Of a stretch of 64,000 nucleotides of DNA, positions 1-8,165 are shown piece by piece. The notes under the pieces were generated by a model that worked only from the letters and a program-made list of their open reading frames with translations, was not told the origin of the DNA and did no database searches. Numbering within the stretch: position 1 is the first letter of the stretch; each line of letters begins with the position of its first letter. The DNA is from Xylanivirga thermophila. Its GTDB lineage: Bacteria; Bacillota; Clostridia; Caldicoprobacterales; Xylanivirgaceae. Position numbers and translations under genes: made by a program. The stretch lies in the NCBI RefSeq assembly GCF_004138105.1, contig NZ_RXHQ01000004.1, positions 62,001 through 126,000 of the forward strand, given 5' to 3'.

Positions 1-1066
1 TTAATCCCTTTCTTCCTCCTACCTGTATCCGTCCCCCACTCTTTATATTACTATGCATTATGGCTTCAGATAGTACATTACCGCGGGATACTACAGTACC
101 ATTTTCAATGAATCTCGATACTACATTCCCTTCGGCCTGTATATATCCCTTTCCCATACCCTGCATACCATTTTTTAGTACAATATCACCTCTGGCAATC
201 AACGTAGCACCTTCAACTACCCCGTTTACCTTTATATTTCCTCCCGCCTTTACGGAAAAACCCGAGAGTACATTGCCAGATATTATTACATTGCCTACAA
301 AATCTATATCGCCTGTTGAATTGTCAACATTCCCTTTCACCTCATAAACACTATAGACATGCAGCTTATTATTGATAAGTTCAACTTTACCATCTATAGC
401 AGCAAATAGACTAAGCTCATCGTCCGATGTATAGACGTTTTTACCCTTCGATAACCTAACTGGTTTGCCTGGTCTAGAATTTATGTCCTGTCCTAAAACA
501 TTTTTACCTGGTATCCCCGGAGTTGGCGGAATTATGGTCGCCAAAAGCTGCCCTTGATTCACATTTTCTATTAAATCAAGATGATAATAGTCTACACTCC
601 CATCATCATTTATTTTTGGGGTAGCCTTTTTATCGATTTCTATATAATATTTTATATCTCCATCTTGTCCATTTTGCACAGGCTGACCTTGGGCTATCAG
701 TATCTCCCTATTATATTCCCTATTATCTAACATTTGCTTAATCGCATCATAATCTATCCCAAATATTATGCCTTTTTTTTGTAGTATATCCAAAACATCC
801 TTATAAGTTAAAGAATTTCCTCCAATTGCAGGGATCAATTTTCCATAAGCCTGCATCTTATTTTCAGTTACGTATATATCTAATACTTCATCTTGTTTAG
901 CTTTAATAAGAAGCTTATATGGTTTTAGCACCACATCCATTACACATTGACCTTCTTCTATAACCTCTACTATTACATCATTCCGTGTAACGCCTAACAA
1001 CTCAACCCCCTTCTCCAATGCTTGATCATAAGTATCACCATGCACCACAACACTCTTAATATCCAT
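1..1066 (-). CDS. FapA/DUF342 family protein, C-terminus beyond window edge
   Basis: The frame opens at an ATG at 1066 behind a strong AGGAGGGGG-type ribosome binding site and stays open to base 1, so about 355 N-terminal residues are visible and the end is missing. The N-terminal 150 residues look like the FapA N-terminal domain. They are followed by a glycine-rich stretch with PTPGIPGKNVLG, then by repeated short GN-V-SG units such as VKGNVDN, GNVIISGN and GGNIKVNG. That pattern is typical of the DUF342 beta-solenoid. DUF342 proteins often accompany flagellar and chemotaxis genes in Firmicutes and have been called flagellar assembly protein A, but their biochemical role is not settled. The gene lies 101 bases downstream of the flagellar sigma factor gene and is probably the tail of the same operon. 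Confidence 0.85.
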   Translation of the reverse strand, partial: MDIKSVVVHGDTYDQALEKGVELLGVTRNDVIVEVIEEGQCVMDVVLKPYKLLIKAKQDEVLDIYVTENKMQAYGKLIPAIGGNSLTYKDVLDILQKKGIIFGIDYDAIKQMLDNREYNREILIAQGQPVQNGQDGDIKYYIEIDKKATPKINDDGSVDYYHLDLIENVNQGQLLATIIPPTPGIPGKNVLGQDINSRPGKPVRLSKGKNVYTSDDELSLFAAIDGKVELINNKLHVYSVYEVKGNVDNSTGDIDFVGNVIISGNVLSGFSVKAGGNIKVNGVVEGATLIARGDIVLKNGMQGMGKGYIQAEGNVVSRFIENGTVVSRGNVLSEAIMHSNIKSGGRIQVGGRKGL

Positions 1067-1167
1067 TTATATTCCCCCTCCTTTTATAGCTAGTAAAAGC
1101 TATAATTCAATAGCAAATTCCACCCTATTAATTCATAATTATATAGGATATTTTTATATAATACTAA
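1067..1167 (-). other. intergenic gap between sigma factor gene and FapA-like gene
   Basis: AT-rich 101-base gap. It contains a 7-bp perfect inverted repeat (TATAGCT/AGCTATA, 1085-1104) just before the ribosome binding site of the downstream gene. No T-tract follows it, so it does not look like an intrinsic terminator. No convincing sigma-A or sigma-28 promoter was found. Confidence 0.4.
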
Positions 1168-1932
1168 TTAATTATATAATAACTCATTTTTAAACCTTAG
1201 TAATCTATTTTTTAACTTCATAAGAGCTCTTGTGTGCAATTGTGATACTCTAGATTCTGAAATATTAAGTATGAGTCCTATTTCTTTCAATGTTAATTCT
1301 TCATAATAATATAGACTTACAATAGTTTTTTCCTTTTCGGTTAGTTGGTCAATAGCTTCTGAAAGTACCCTTCTTAAATCATTTAATTCAGCCATATCCT
1401 GTGGATTATCGCATTTATCTACTAGATGGTTATCAACTAATATAGTATCTGCTATATATTGATCTAATGATACTACCATAAAATAATGTAATTGTTCTAA
1501 TACATGGTTTAATTGTCCTTTTGAAATATTCAGTTCCTTTGCTAATTCACTTTCCGTTGGCGAACGACCCAATCTTTCTTCTAGCCTCATCATTTCCTGT
1601 TCAATAATTTTCGACTTTTGCCTTAAGTTTCTGGGAATCCAATCCTGCTTTCTGATTTGATCTATTATAGAGCCCCTTATTCGAATAGTGGCATATGTTT
1701 CAAACTTTATGCCCCTGTTTTCATCAAACTTTTCAATTGCATCTATAAGACCGAAATTACCATAACTTATTAAATCTTCAACTGATATGTATGGAGCATA
1801 ACTGGCGCTCATTCTACCAACAACCTGTTTTACTAAGCTGCTATAATGTACTATAAGTTCATTTCTCTTATTTATATCTCCGCTATATTTATAGCTCTTC
1901 CATAGATTATTAACTTTATCAGCACTCTCCAT
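1168..1932 (-). CDS. fliA: RNA polymerase sigma factor for flagellar genes (sigma-28/FliA/SigD/WhiG family)
   Basis: A 254-residue group 3 sigma-70 factor. Region 2 is visible at about residues 57-105, with GLIDAIEKFD (61-70) and RGSIIDQIR followed by WIPRNLR (98-104), the signature around the region 2/3 boundary in sigma-28 factors. Region 4 spans about 197-245, with an LTLKEIG-N-SESRVSQLH helix-turn-helix. It should direct core polymerase to late flagellar, motility and chemotaxis promoters. A GGGAGGAGAC ribosome binding site precedes the ATG. Its position near the end of the fla/che operon matches sigD of Bacillus subtilis, where distance from the promoter limits sigma factor dose. The anti-sigma factor FlgM is not in the window. 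Confidence 0.96.
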   Translation of the reverse strand: MESADKVNNLWKSYKYSGDINKRNELIVHYSSLVKQVVGRMSASYAPYISVEDLISYGNFGLIDAIEKFDENRGIKFETYATIRIRGSIIDQIRKQDWIPRNLRQKSKIIEQEMMRLEERLGRSPTESELAKELNISKGQLNHVLEQLHYFMVVSLDQYIADTILVDNHLVDKCDNPQDMAELNDLRRVLSEAIDQLTEKEKTIVSLYYYEELTLKEIGLILNISESRVSQLHTRALMKLKNRLLRFKNELLYN

Positions 1933-1956
1933 GTTTTAGCTGTCTCCTCCCATATC

Positions 1957-2451
1957 CTAAAGTTCTTTTATCCCATAAGCTATGGTTTTTATTATAAAAG
2001 CACCATTTTCAGCATATAGCTCCACAGTTCTACCATAGTTGCCCCCTGTATCCTGTGCCAATATGGGAATATTTAATTTATTTAAACACTCTATAGTGGA
2101 TTCTACATTTCTTTGTCCAACCTTTAGGATATCGCTATTAGGCTTGTTTTTAAAGGAAAACATCTGAGCTCCACCTGCAATTTTAGCCGTGATATCTTCC
2201 TGCCTTGCCCCTAATCGCAGCATTTGTTCAATCAACGCATCAATGCCAGTATCAGCAAATTTAGCGTAATTTACATTTACATCCTTTTGTCTGTTATATG
2301 GTAACATTATGTGTGCCAAACCGGCTATTTTTCTTCTACTATCGTATAATCCTATACCAACACACGAACCTAGTCCTAATGTAGTTAAAACACCTGGGCT
2401 GATAGTAACATTTAAATCTGCCATTCCAACTTTTATTACCTGATAATCCAT
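1957..2451 (-). CDS. cheD: chemoreceptor glutamine deamidase CheD
   Basis: A 164-residue protein matching CheD in length and motifs. The catalytic cysteine lies in LGLGSCVG (Cys30) and the catalytic histidine in LAHIMLP (His47), the two central residues of the CheD Cys-His-Thr site. CheD deamidates glutamines on methyl-accepting chemotaxis proteins and, in B. subtilis, binds CheC and stimulates its CheY-P phosphatase activity. The ATG follows directly on the TAA of cheC, with an AGGAG site inside the cheC end, which implies translational coupling of the two partners. Confidence 0.96.
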   Translation of the reverse strand: MDYQVIKVGMADLNVTISPGVLTTLGLGSCVGIGLYDSRRKIAGLAHIMLPYNRQKDVNVNYAKFADTGIDALIEQMLRLGARQEDITAKIAGGAQMFSFKNKPNSDILKVGQRNVESTIECLNKLNIPILAQDTGGNYGRTVELYAENGAFIIKTIAYGIKEL

Positions 2452-3069
2452 TTAAACAACTCCTAAAGATTTAAGCATTATGGGATAAGATTTTATATCT
2501 GGTATAAGGAAAAAATGACCTTTTATACTCTTTAAACCTTCAACAAAATCTGTTTCTATAAACAAAGATGTATCTCCCATCTCCCCAAACTCTATCATAG
2601 GCACACTTAATATGGCACCTACCATATCAAAAACCAGTTGTGGAACAGAATGCTTTATAGTAAGATTAGTTAACTTGGATAAAGCAGATAAATAGGCGCC
2701 TGCTAGAATATTACCTACTTCTTGAAGAGCCGATATTTCTATGTCTGAGAATGACTCGTTTTCTATATACATATCTTCTAACAAAAGCCTGGAAAGATTC
2801 TTAGCAGATTTAATATCCATAACAAATACAATAGTACCACTTATATCACCATAAAACTCCAGATATATACCAGCTACTAGGGTATCAGCACCTCCTATAA
2901 CAGTTTCTATTTTATTGAATGGAATAATATTAACTTGGGGAACATTCATACCAATGGGCTTATTTATCAATTGATAAAGGGATGTAGCAGCACTTCCAGC
3001 CCCTATATTTGCAACTTCCTTCAAGATATCTATATACATATTACTTGGTTTGTCTATATTAAAAGGCAT
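2452..3069 (-). CDS. cheC: CheY-P phosphatase CheC
   Basis: A 205-residue CheC. Both phosphatase signatures of the CheC/FliY/CheX family are intact: KEVANIGAG near the N-terminus (Glu18, Asn21) and QEVGNILAG in the second half (Glu117, Asn120). It should dephosphorylate CheY-P and form a complex with CheD, encoded immediately downstream. Only three bases separate it from the cheW stop, and its GGGAG ribosome binding site lies inside the end of cheW. With FliY also encoded in this operon, the cell has two CheY-P phosphatases of this family. Confidence 0.95.
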   Translation of the reverse strand: MPFNIDKPSNMYIDILKEVANIGAGSAATSLYQLINKPIGMNVPQVNIIPFNKIETVIGGADTLVAGIYLEFYGDISGTIVFVMDIKSAKNLSRLLLEDMYIENESFSDIEISALQEVGNILAGAYLSALSKLTNLTIKHSVPQLVFDMVGAILSVPMIEFGEMGDTSLFIETDFVEGLKSIKGHFFLIPDIKSYPIMLKSLGVV

Positions 3070-3072
3070 GTT

Positions 3073-3492
3073 CTATTTTACTCCCAATAAACTTTTTGTG
3101 TTTAATTTAAAAAATAGTTTGTCCTGCTGCTTTATAACACCGTCTATGAATGTTCCGTCATAATTTTCCAGCACATCGGAAGCTGGTTGGATAATATCGT
3201 CTGGGATATCTAAAACTTCCCTTACTCCATCAACTATAATCCCAATTTTATGTTCTTCATGCTGGGCGATTATAATACGGGTATCATCATCATATTCCTT
3301 GCTATCCATCTTTAATCGCTTACGCAGACTCATAACAGGAATAATTTCTCCCCTTAAGTTTATAACTCCTAATATATATGAAGTACTATAAGGCACCCTA
3401 GTTATATCTGCCATTCTTTCTATCGATTGAACATTCAAAACATTTAATGCATAGATCTTGTCATCTATATAAAAAATTATAAAGGTTCCCAT
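3073..3492 (-). CDS. cheW: chemotaxis coupling protein CheW
   Basis: A 139-residue single-domain CheW. Recognisable elements are the start FIIFYIDDKIYALNV, then VINLRGEIIPVMSLRKRL and the late GIIVDGVREVLDIP segment, all features of the CheW SH3-like fold that bridges receptors to the CheA P5 domain. An AGGAGGTATTCAT ribosome binding site precedes the ATG. It lies between cheA and cheC, as in B. subtilis. Confidence 0.96.
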   Translation of the reverse strand: MGTFIIFYIDDKIYALNVLNVQSIERMADITRVPYSTSYILGVINLRGEIIPVMSLRKRLKMDSKEYDDDTRIIIAQHEEHKIGIIVDGVREVLDIPDDIIQPASDVLENYDGTFIDGVIKQQDKLFFKLNTKSLLGVK

Positions 3493-3505
3493 ATGAATAC
3501 CTCCT

Positions 3506-5494
3506 TTAATTCAGATGGTTTATATCCAATATCAAGGCAACACTACCATCACCTAAAATAGTGGCACCGGAAAAGATATCTATATCGGATAGATATTTTC
3601 CCAAAGATTTTATAACTATTTCCTGCTGTCCTATTAAGTCGCTAACCGCTAAGGCTATAAACTTGTCGCCTTTAGTAGCTATAATAGTAGTTATATCCCC
3701 ATCATATGAAATATCTTCACATAGTCCAAGTTTTTTGCTTAAGTCAATAAATGGTATTACTTTTCCCCTGTAGTTTATTATCTTTTGCCTATCAATTAAC
3801 TTCAAATCATCAGATGAAAATTCTAAAACTTCTTTTACAGATGATAGAGGTATGGCATAGATTTCTCCTTCAATATCAACCAACAATGCCTGTATTATTG
3901 ATAATGTAAGGGGCAATTTTAGAATAAAGCTAGTACCAAGACCCTTTTTTGTTTCAACCTGCACAATTCCTCCCAAAGATTCAATCTTTGTCTTTACTAC
4001 ATCCAATCCTACGCCTCTACCTGATATATCGGATACTTTTTGTGCCGTGCTAAACCCTGGATGAAACAAGTATTCTATAATTTGATTATCATTTAATTTT
4101 TCCAACTCTTCAGCAGTAATTAATCCTAGAGATAATATTTTTTCAGATACCTTTTCTGTATCTATACCCCTTCCATCATCCTTAACCTCTATAACTACAT
4201 TATTTCCGTCATGATAAGCTTCTAAATATATATTCCCTTCTTCGGGTTTTCCTTGCTCTAACCGCTCCTCCGGAGTTTCCAAACCATGATCTACACAATT
4301 ACGTATCAAATGAATAAGTGGATCTCCAATCTCATCAACTATGGTTCGGTCTACCTCGGTTTCCTCTCCTGAAATATTGAGTTTAATATTTTTATCTAGT
4401 TTTTTTGCAAGATCCCTTACTACCCTAGGAAATCTATTGAATACTGTAGATACTGGTATCATCCTAACTTTCATTACTGCATCATGCAAATCAGTAGTAA
4501 CTCTACTGAGATACTCCATATGTTGAGACATATTTGGTGTTCTTGAAACTTCTTCTAAGCCTTGTATGCTATTTTTTACTATGATAAGCTCACTAACTAA
4601 ATTCATAAGTGTATCTAGCCTGTCAACATCTACCTTTATACTTCTAGTTATGTGTTTATTGCTATTACCACTAGAGGTGCTAGTTGCCTTTTTCTGATTA
4701 TTAGAAGTATTCTTTACCGATTTATTCGTAGATGTTGCTATTTTATCAGGGTCAAATTCAATTATTGATATATCGGAAATTTCAGATATGCTATTTATGC
4801 TACTTAAAACAATATCTTTTTTTGATTGTGTAAGCAGTATAACAGAAAACCAATCATCAAAATTTTCATTTTCCAAATCTTGAGCTGATGGAGTACTCTG
4901 AACAATTTCCCCAAGTTGCTCCAATGCTTTAAACACCATATATGCCCGTACAGTTTTCATAATACATGATTTATCCAAAGTTACTTTTATCAAATAGGAA
5001 TTAAGTCCTTGTTCTTTGCCCTGGTTTATAATAGAAATCTGATATTGATCCAATTTAGGCATATATTTATCATCTTTAACTTTTATATTTCCATTTGAAG
5101 TACTAACAGCTTTGCCTCCTATGAAACTCTGAAGCCTACTTTGTACCTCTGATGTATCATTATCGCCTTCCTGGCCAGTTTGTATTATGTTTTGTACAAA
5201 ATCTTCCAGGAGATCTAAGCATTTAAATAATGTATCCACTATGGCCGTATCGATAGATAGCTGACCATTGCGAACTTTATCTAAAACATTTTCCATTGTA
5301 TGGGTTAACTCTGCCATAGTATTAAATCCCATAGTGGCAGCCATACCTTTTAATGTATGGGCAGAGCGAAAGATCTCATTTACTATATTAGTATCTTCTG
5401 GATTTTGCTCAAGCTCTAATATGTTCTGATTTAAATTCTGTAAATGTTCCTCCCCTTCTTCGATAAACACTTCTAGATATTGATTGTTATCCAT
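3506..5494 (-). CDS. cheA: chemotaxis histidine kinase CheA
   Basis: From the chosen ATG the protein has 662 residues. An upstream TTG at 5512 would add six residues, but a GGGGGTG site sits correctly before the ATG at 5494. Domains in order are: an N-terminal Hpt (P1) with SAHTLKGMAATMGF, whose phosphoacceptor is His46; a P2-like region with a serine/threonine/asparagine-rich linker; a P3 dimerisation helix pair; a P4 ATPase with N-box NCVDHGLETPEER, DDGRGID and GRGVGLDVVK; and a C-terminal CheW-like P5. It phosphorylates CheY in response to receptor state. The usual neighbour cheB is missing; cheA instead follows a PilZ-domain gene. Confidence 0.96.
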   Translation of the reverse strand: MDNNQYLEVFIEEGEEHLQNLNQNILELEQNPEDTNIVNEIFRSAHTLKGMAATMGFNTMAELTHTMENVLDKVRNGQLSIDTAIVDTLFKCLDLLEDFVQNIIQTGQEGDNDTSEVQSRLQSFIGGKAVSTSNGNIKVKDDKYMPKLDQYQISIINQGKEQGLNSYLIKVTLDKSCIMKTVRAYMVFKALEQLGEIVQSTPSAQDLENENFDDWFSVILLTQSKKDIVLSSINSISEISDISIIEFDPDKIATSTNKSVKNTSNNQKKATSTSSGNSNKHITRSIKVDVDRLDTLMNLVSELIIVKNSIQGLEEVSRTPNMSQHMEYLSRVTTDLHDAVMKVRMIPVSTVFNRFPRVVRDLAKKLDKNIKLNISGEETEVDRTIVDEIGDPLIHLIRNCVDHGLETPEERLEQGKPEEGNIYLEAYHDGNNVVIEVKDDGRGIDTEKVSEKILSLGLITAEELEKLNDNQIIEYLFHPGFSTAQKVSDISGRGVGLDVVKTKIESLGGIVQVETKKGLGTSFILKLPLTLSIIQALLVDIEGEIYAIPLSSVKEVLEFSSDDLKLIDRQKIINYRGKVIPFIDLSKKLGLCEDISYDGDITTIIATKGDKFIALAVSDLIGQQEIVIKSLGKYLSDIDIFSGATILGDGSVALILDINHLN

Positions 5495-5526
5495 ATATGA
5501 CACCCCCACCAAAAATTTTTCTAACT

Positions 5527-6189
5527 TTATGCTAAACCGCTCCTCCTAAGACGCATTTGCTGCTGAAATATATATTGTACTATGCTATCCCTGTTCATCT
5601 CAGAAATATTTAAAAAACATATGCCTATTTTATATTTTTCTATTGAATCTTCTATTACTTTATTACATCTTAATACCTTGCCTTTAACGACAATTTGTCT
5701 ATCATCGTGTAAACTTATTTGGCAATTTATCAGTGAGCCTTTATTTATCTCTTGATTTAGTAAGACCTTTACCCCTCCACCGCTTATGTCGATAGTAGTT
5801 CCTTTTACAGGGCCATTATCCAGTGGCTCCCCATATTGGTCAAGTAAAAATATAGAAATAGGTGCTGTAGTTTTTAAACGATAGAAATTGCGCCTTTGTG
5901 ATTTGATAATATTGGATTTTGGGCTTATCCGTACCAAATAGACTGCATCATGCTTGATAATTGCCTTTACCTCTGCTACAAATGAAAATTGTCCATTGGG
6001 ACGGAAAAAAATTACTGTAATTACATCTCCCGCCTTCAATACAACAGGGTATCTATTTAAAACAGGCATATTGATAACTATATCGCCATCTTCCAGTATG
6101 TCCTGTATCATACTATAAGAAGTCTTTGAACCTGTATTTTGATTTATAACTACTTCTATTTTTTCTCCAATGTTAACAATTTTCTTCAC
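5527..6189 (-). CDS. ycgR: PilZ-domain flagellar brake protein (YcgR-like)
   Basis: A 220-residue two-domain protein starting at GTG with an AGGAG site upstream. Residues 1-95 match the YcgR N-terminal (YcgR/PilZN) barrel. The PilZ domain starts with the c-di-GMP-binding RxxxR element (Arg100-Arg104 in QRRNFYR) and continues with the DxSxxG element (Asp134, Ser136, Gly139 in DISGGG). With both motifs intact it should bind c-di-GMP and restrain motor rotation, as YcgR and MotI (YpfA/DgrA) do in other bacteria. Its place inside the fla/che operon, between flhG and cheA, supports a motor function rather than a cellulose-type role. Confidence 0.9.
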   Translation of the reverse strand: MKKIVNIGEKIEVVINQNTGSKTSYSMIQDILEDGDIVINMPVLNRYPVVLKAGDVITVIFFRPNGQFSFVAEVKAIIKHDAVYLVRISPKSNIIKSQRRNFYRLKTTAPISIFLLDQYGEPLDNGPVKGTTIDISGGGVKVLLNQEINKGSLINCQISLHDDRQIVVKGKVLRCNKVIEDSIEKYKIGICFLNISEMNRDSIVQYIFQQQMRLRRSGLA

Positions 6190-6211
6190 CTTGATGCAAC
6201 TCCTTTATAAG

Positions 6212-7087
6212 TTATTTGTTTCGGCTACCAAAAAGCCTTAGGAGATTATTGATATAAGAAAACATTCCTATATGCTGAGACTTGTAGCCTCCCTCTCCTT
6301 TTAATAATATACCTTCCGCAATCGCAATTATCTGTCTGGATATTTTACTATCAGGAGAGCTCAAAACAAAAGGGACCTGATGCTTAACCGCTTTTACTGC
6401 CAAGGAGTTGTATTCTATATAACCTAATTTTTTTATTTCAATATTTAAGAATCTATTTGCGGCATCGGAAAACTTATCCAAAACCTGTTTACCTTCCCGT
6501 GATGTCTCAGCTCTGTTTGAAATAAGTCCAAATTTCTTTGTTGCATCTATAGAACTTACAAGCTTAACAATGCTGTAGGCATCAGTTATGGATGTGGGCT
6601 CAGGTGTAGTTACCAATATAATTTCATTTGCTGCTAACACCATTTTTAAAGTGCTATGTGAAAGTCCTGCACCCGTGTCTATCAATACTATATCGGCCAA
6701 ACTATCTAACTTAGATATCTTGTTTATAAAAATATTTATATGGTAGTCATCTAAATCCAAAAGCTCCCTAACTCCTGTACCTCCAGATATAAACATTACC
6801 CCACTAGGTCCTTTTGATATTACCTCATCAATCTCCTTATTTCCAAAAACCACATGGGACAAATTATATTTAGTTGACAGGCCCAGCATAATATCAACGT
6901 TAGAAAATCCGAAATCTGCATCTATTATAGCCACCCTATAGCCCATATTAGCTAATGCAATTGCCAAATTAATAGTTATGCTAGTTTTTCCCACGCCGCC
7001 TTTTCCACTAGTTATGGTAATTATACGCGCCATGGATTTATCGGTTTTGCTCATCATCTGTCTCAATTTATAAGCCTGATCTTTCAT
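6212..7087 (-). CDS. flhG: flagellar number regulator FlhG (MinD-like ATPase)
   Basis: A 291-residue ParA/MinD-family ATPase with the deviant Walker A SGKGGVGKT (residues 27-35), a Walker B-like AIIDADFGFSNVDIMLGL segment, and DTGAG. The N-terminus carries DQAYKLR (residues 3-9), matching the DQAxxLR element by which FlhG stimulates the FlhF GTPase. It should act at the membrane with FlhF to set flagellar number and placement. The ATG is four bases downstream of the flhF stop codon. FlhG-type rather than cell-division MinD identity rests on the DQAxxLR element and the flhF neighbour. Confidence 0.94.
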   Translation of the reverse strand: MKDQAYKLRQMMSKTDKSMARIITITSGKGGVGKTSITINLAIALANMGYRVAIIDADFGFSNVDIMLGLSTKYNLSHVVFGNKEIDEVISKGPSGVMFISGGTGVRELLDLDDYHINIFINKISKLDSLADIVLIDTGAGLSHSTLKMVLAANEIILVTTPEPTSITDAYSIVKLVSSIDATKKFGLISNRAETSREGKQVLDKFSDAANRFLNIEIKKLGYIEYNSLAVKAVKHQVPFVLSSPDSKISRQIIAIAEGILLKGEGGYKSQHIGMFSYINNLLRLFGSRNK

Positions 7088-7090
7088 TGT

Positions 7091-8161
7091 TTACGGCCTT
7101 TCTAACAGATGTTTTGCTATTTCTTCCGGATAGGCTAACTGTATATCATCTGGGACATTTTGACCAGTAGTAATATAGCTTAAAGGTTGTCCAGCAGTAA
7201 AACAACAGTTTAATATAATGCCATATCGAGTCATATCGTCAAGTTTGGTGAATATAAGTTTATAACTAGGTAAAAAGCTGTAACTATCAATGGTGTCCAA
7301 ACAATTCTTGTAGCTCACATTTCCACTTATTACAAGATGAATTTCGTCTACTTTTGCAGTACCTATTGTTTCTTTTAACTCCTGCTGGTGCTTACTATCA
7401 TTTAATCCCCTACCTGCAGTATCTATAAGTACAACATCTTTATCTCGGTTATTTCTTAATGCCTGTAATATATCGTTAGGGGAACATACAACTTCTACTT
7501 TAATACCCAATATTTCACCATATAGATTCAGTTGATCCACCGCTCCTATTCTATAGGTATCTGTGGTTACAAGCCCCACATTTTTATGCTGTTCAATAGA
7601 TAGAATAGCAGCTAGTTTAGCTATTGTAGTAGTTTTTCCTACTCCCGTTGGACCTACAAACAAAACTATCTTTTGTTGACCAGGATATACATTTATAGGC
7701 TTAGGTCTTCCTATAAAATATAATATAGAATTATATACGGATTCATATATTCCAATTTTGTCCCGATTATAAAGTTCCTCTGCCCGCTTTATAACAGATT
7801 TTGCCACATCTTTATCTACTTCATTATCAAGCATATTTTGATAATATGTAATATATTTTTTGTCTACTTCAGCTCCTTCAGCTCCATTTATCAAACTTTT
7901 AAGCATGGAGCCCATATACTGCATTTGATACTCAATATTCTCCAGACGTTTTATGTCTCTAGTATCTAAAGAACTTTTGTCTGTATAAGCCGCATCATCT
8001 ATAGCAGCTACTACTTCAACAACAGGCTTTTGAAATAGTCCTTTGATACCTTTTTTACGCAACTTACGATTACTCACTATAACGGCCTCAGGACCCAGTT
8101 CTTCCTTTATTTTTTGCATGACCTCTTGGTTTGTGTTACCTATATATCTTTTTACCTTCAT
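7091..8161 (-). CDS. flhF: flagellar biosynthesis GTPase FlhF (SRP-type)
   Basis: A 356-residue SRP-family GTPase. It has the FlhF-specific N-terminal start MKVKRYIGNTNQEVMQKIKEELG, which here includes the PEAVIVS element, then a linker, an N domain, and the NG GTPase core. The P-loop is GPTGVGKT at about residues 170-177; DTAGRG (G3) and TKLDD (G4) follow. It localises the flagellar basal body and is stimulated by FlhG, encoded next. The ATG follows the flhA stop by four bases, with GGGGAT as ribosome binding site. Length and domain order are normal for the family. Confidence 0.95.
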   Translation of the reverse strand: MKVKRYIGNTNQEVMQKIKEELGPEAVIVSNRKLRKKGIKGLFQKPVVEVVAAIDDAAYTDKSSLDTRDIKRLENIEYQMQYMGSMLKSLINGAEGAEVDKKYITYYQNMLDNEVDKDVAKSVIKRAEELYNRDKIGIYESVYNSILYFIGRPKPINVYPGQQKIVLFVGPTGVGKTTTIAKLAAILSIEQHKNVGLVTTDTYRIGAVDQLNLYGEILGIKVEVVCSPNDILQALRNNRDKDVVLIDTAGRGLNDSKHQQELKETIGTAKVDEIHLVISGNVSYKNCLDTIDSYSFLPSYKLIFTKLDDMTRYGIILNCCFTAGQPLSYITTGQNVPDDIQLAYPEEIAKHLLERP

Positions 8162-8165
8162 GAAA

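Noticed and set aside
1085-1104. Terminator after the flagellar sigma factor gene
   Set aside because: The 7-bp repeat has no T-run and lies directly before the ribosome binding site of the next gene.
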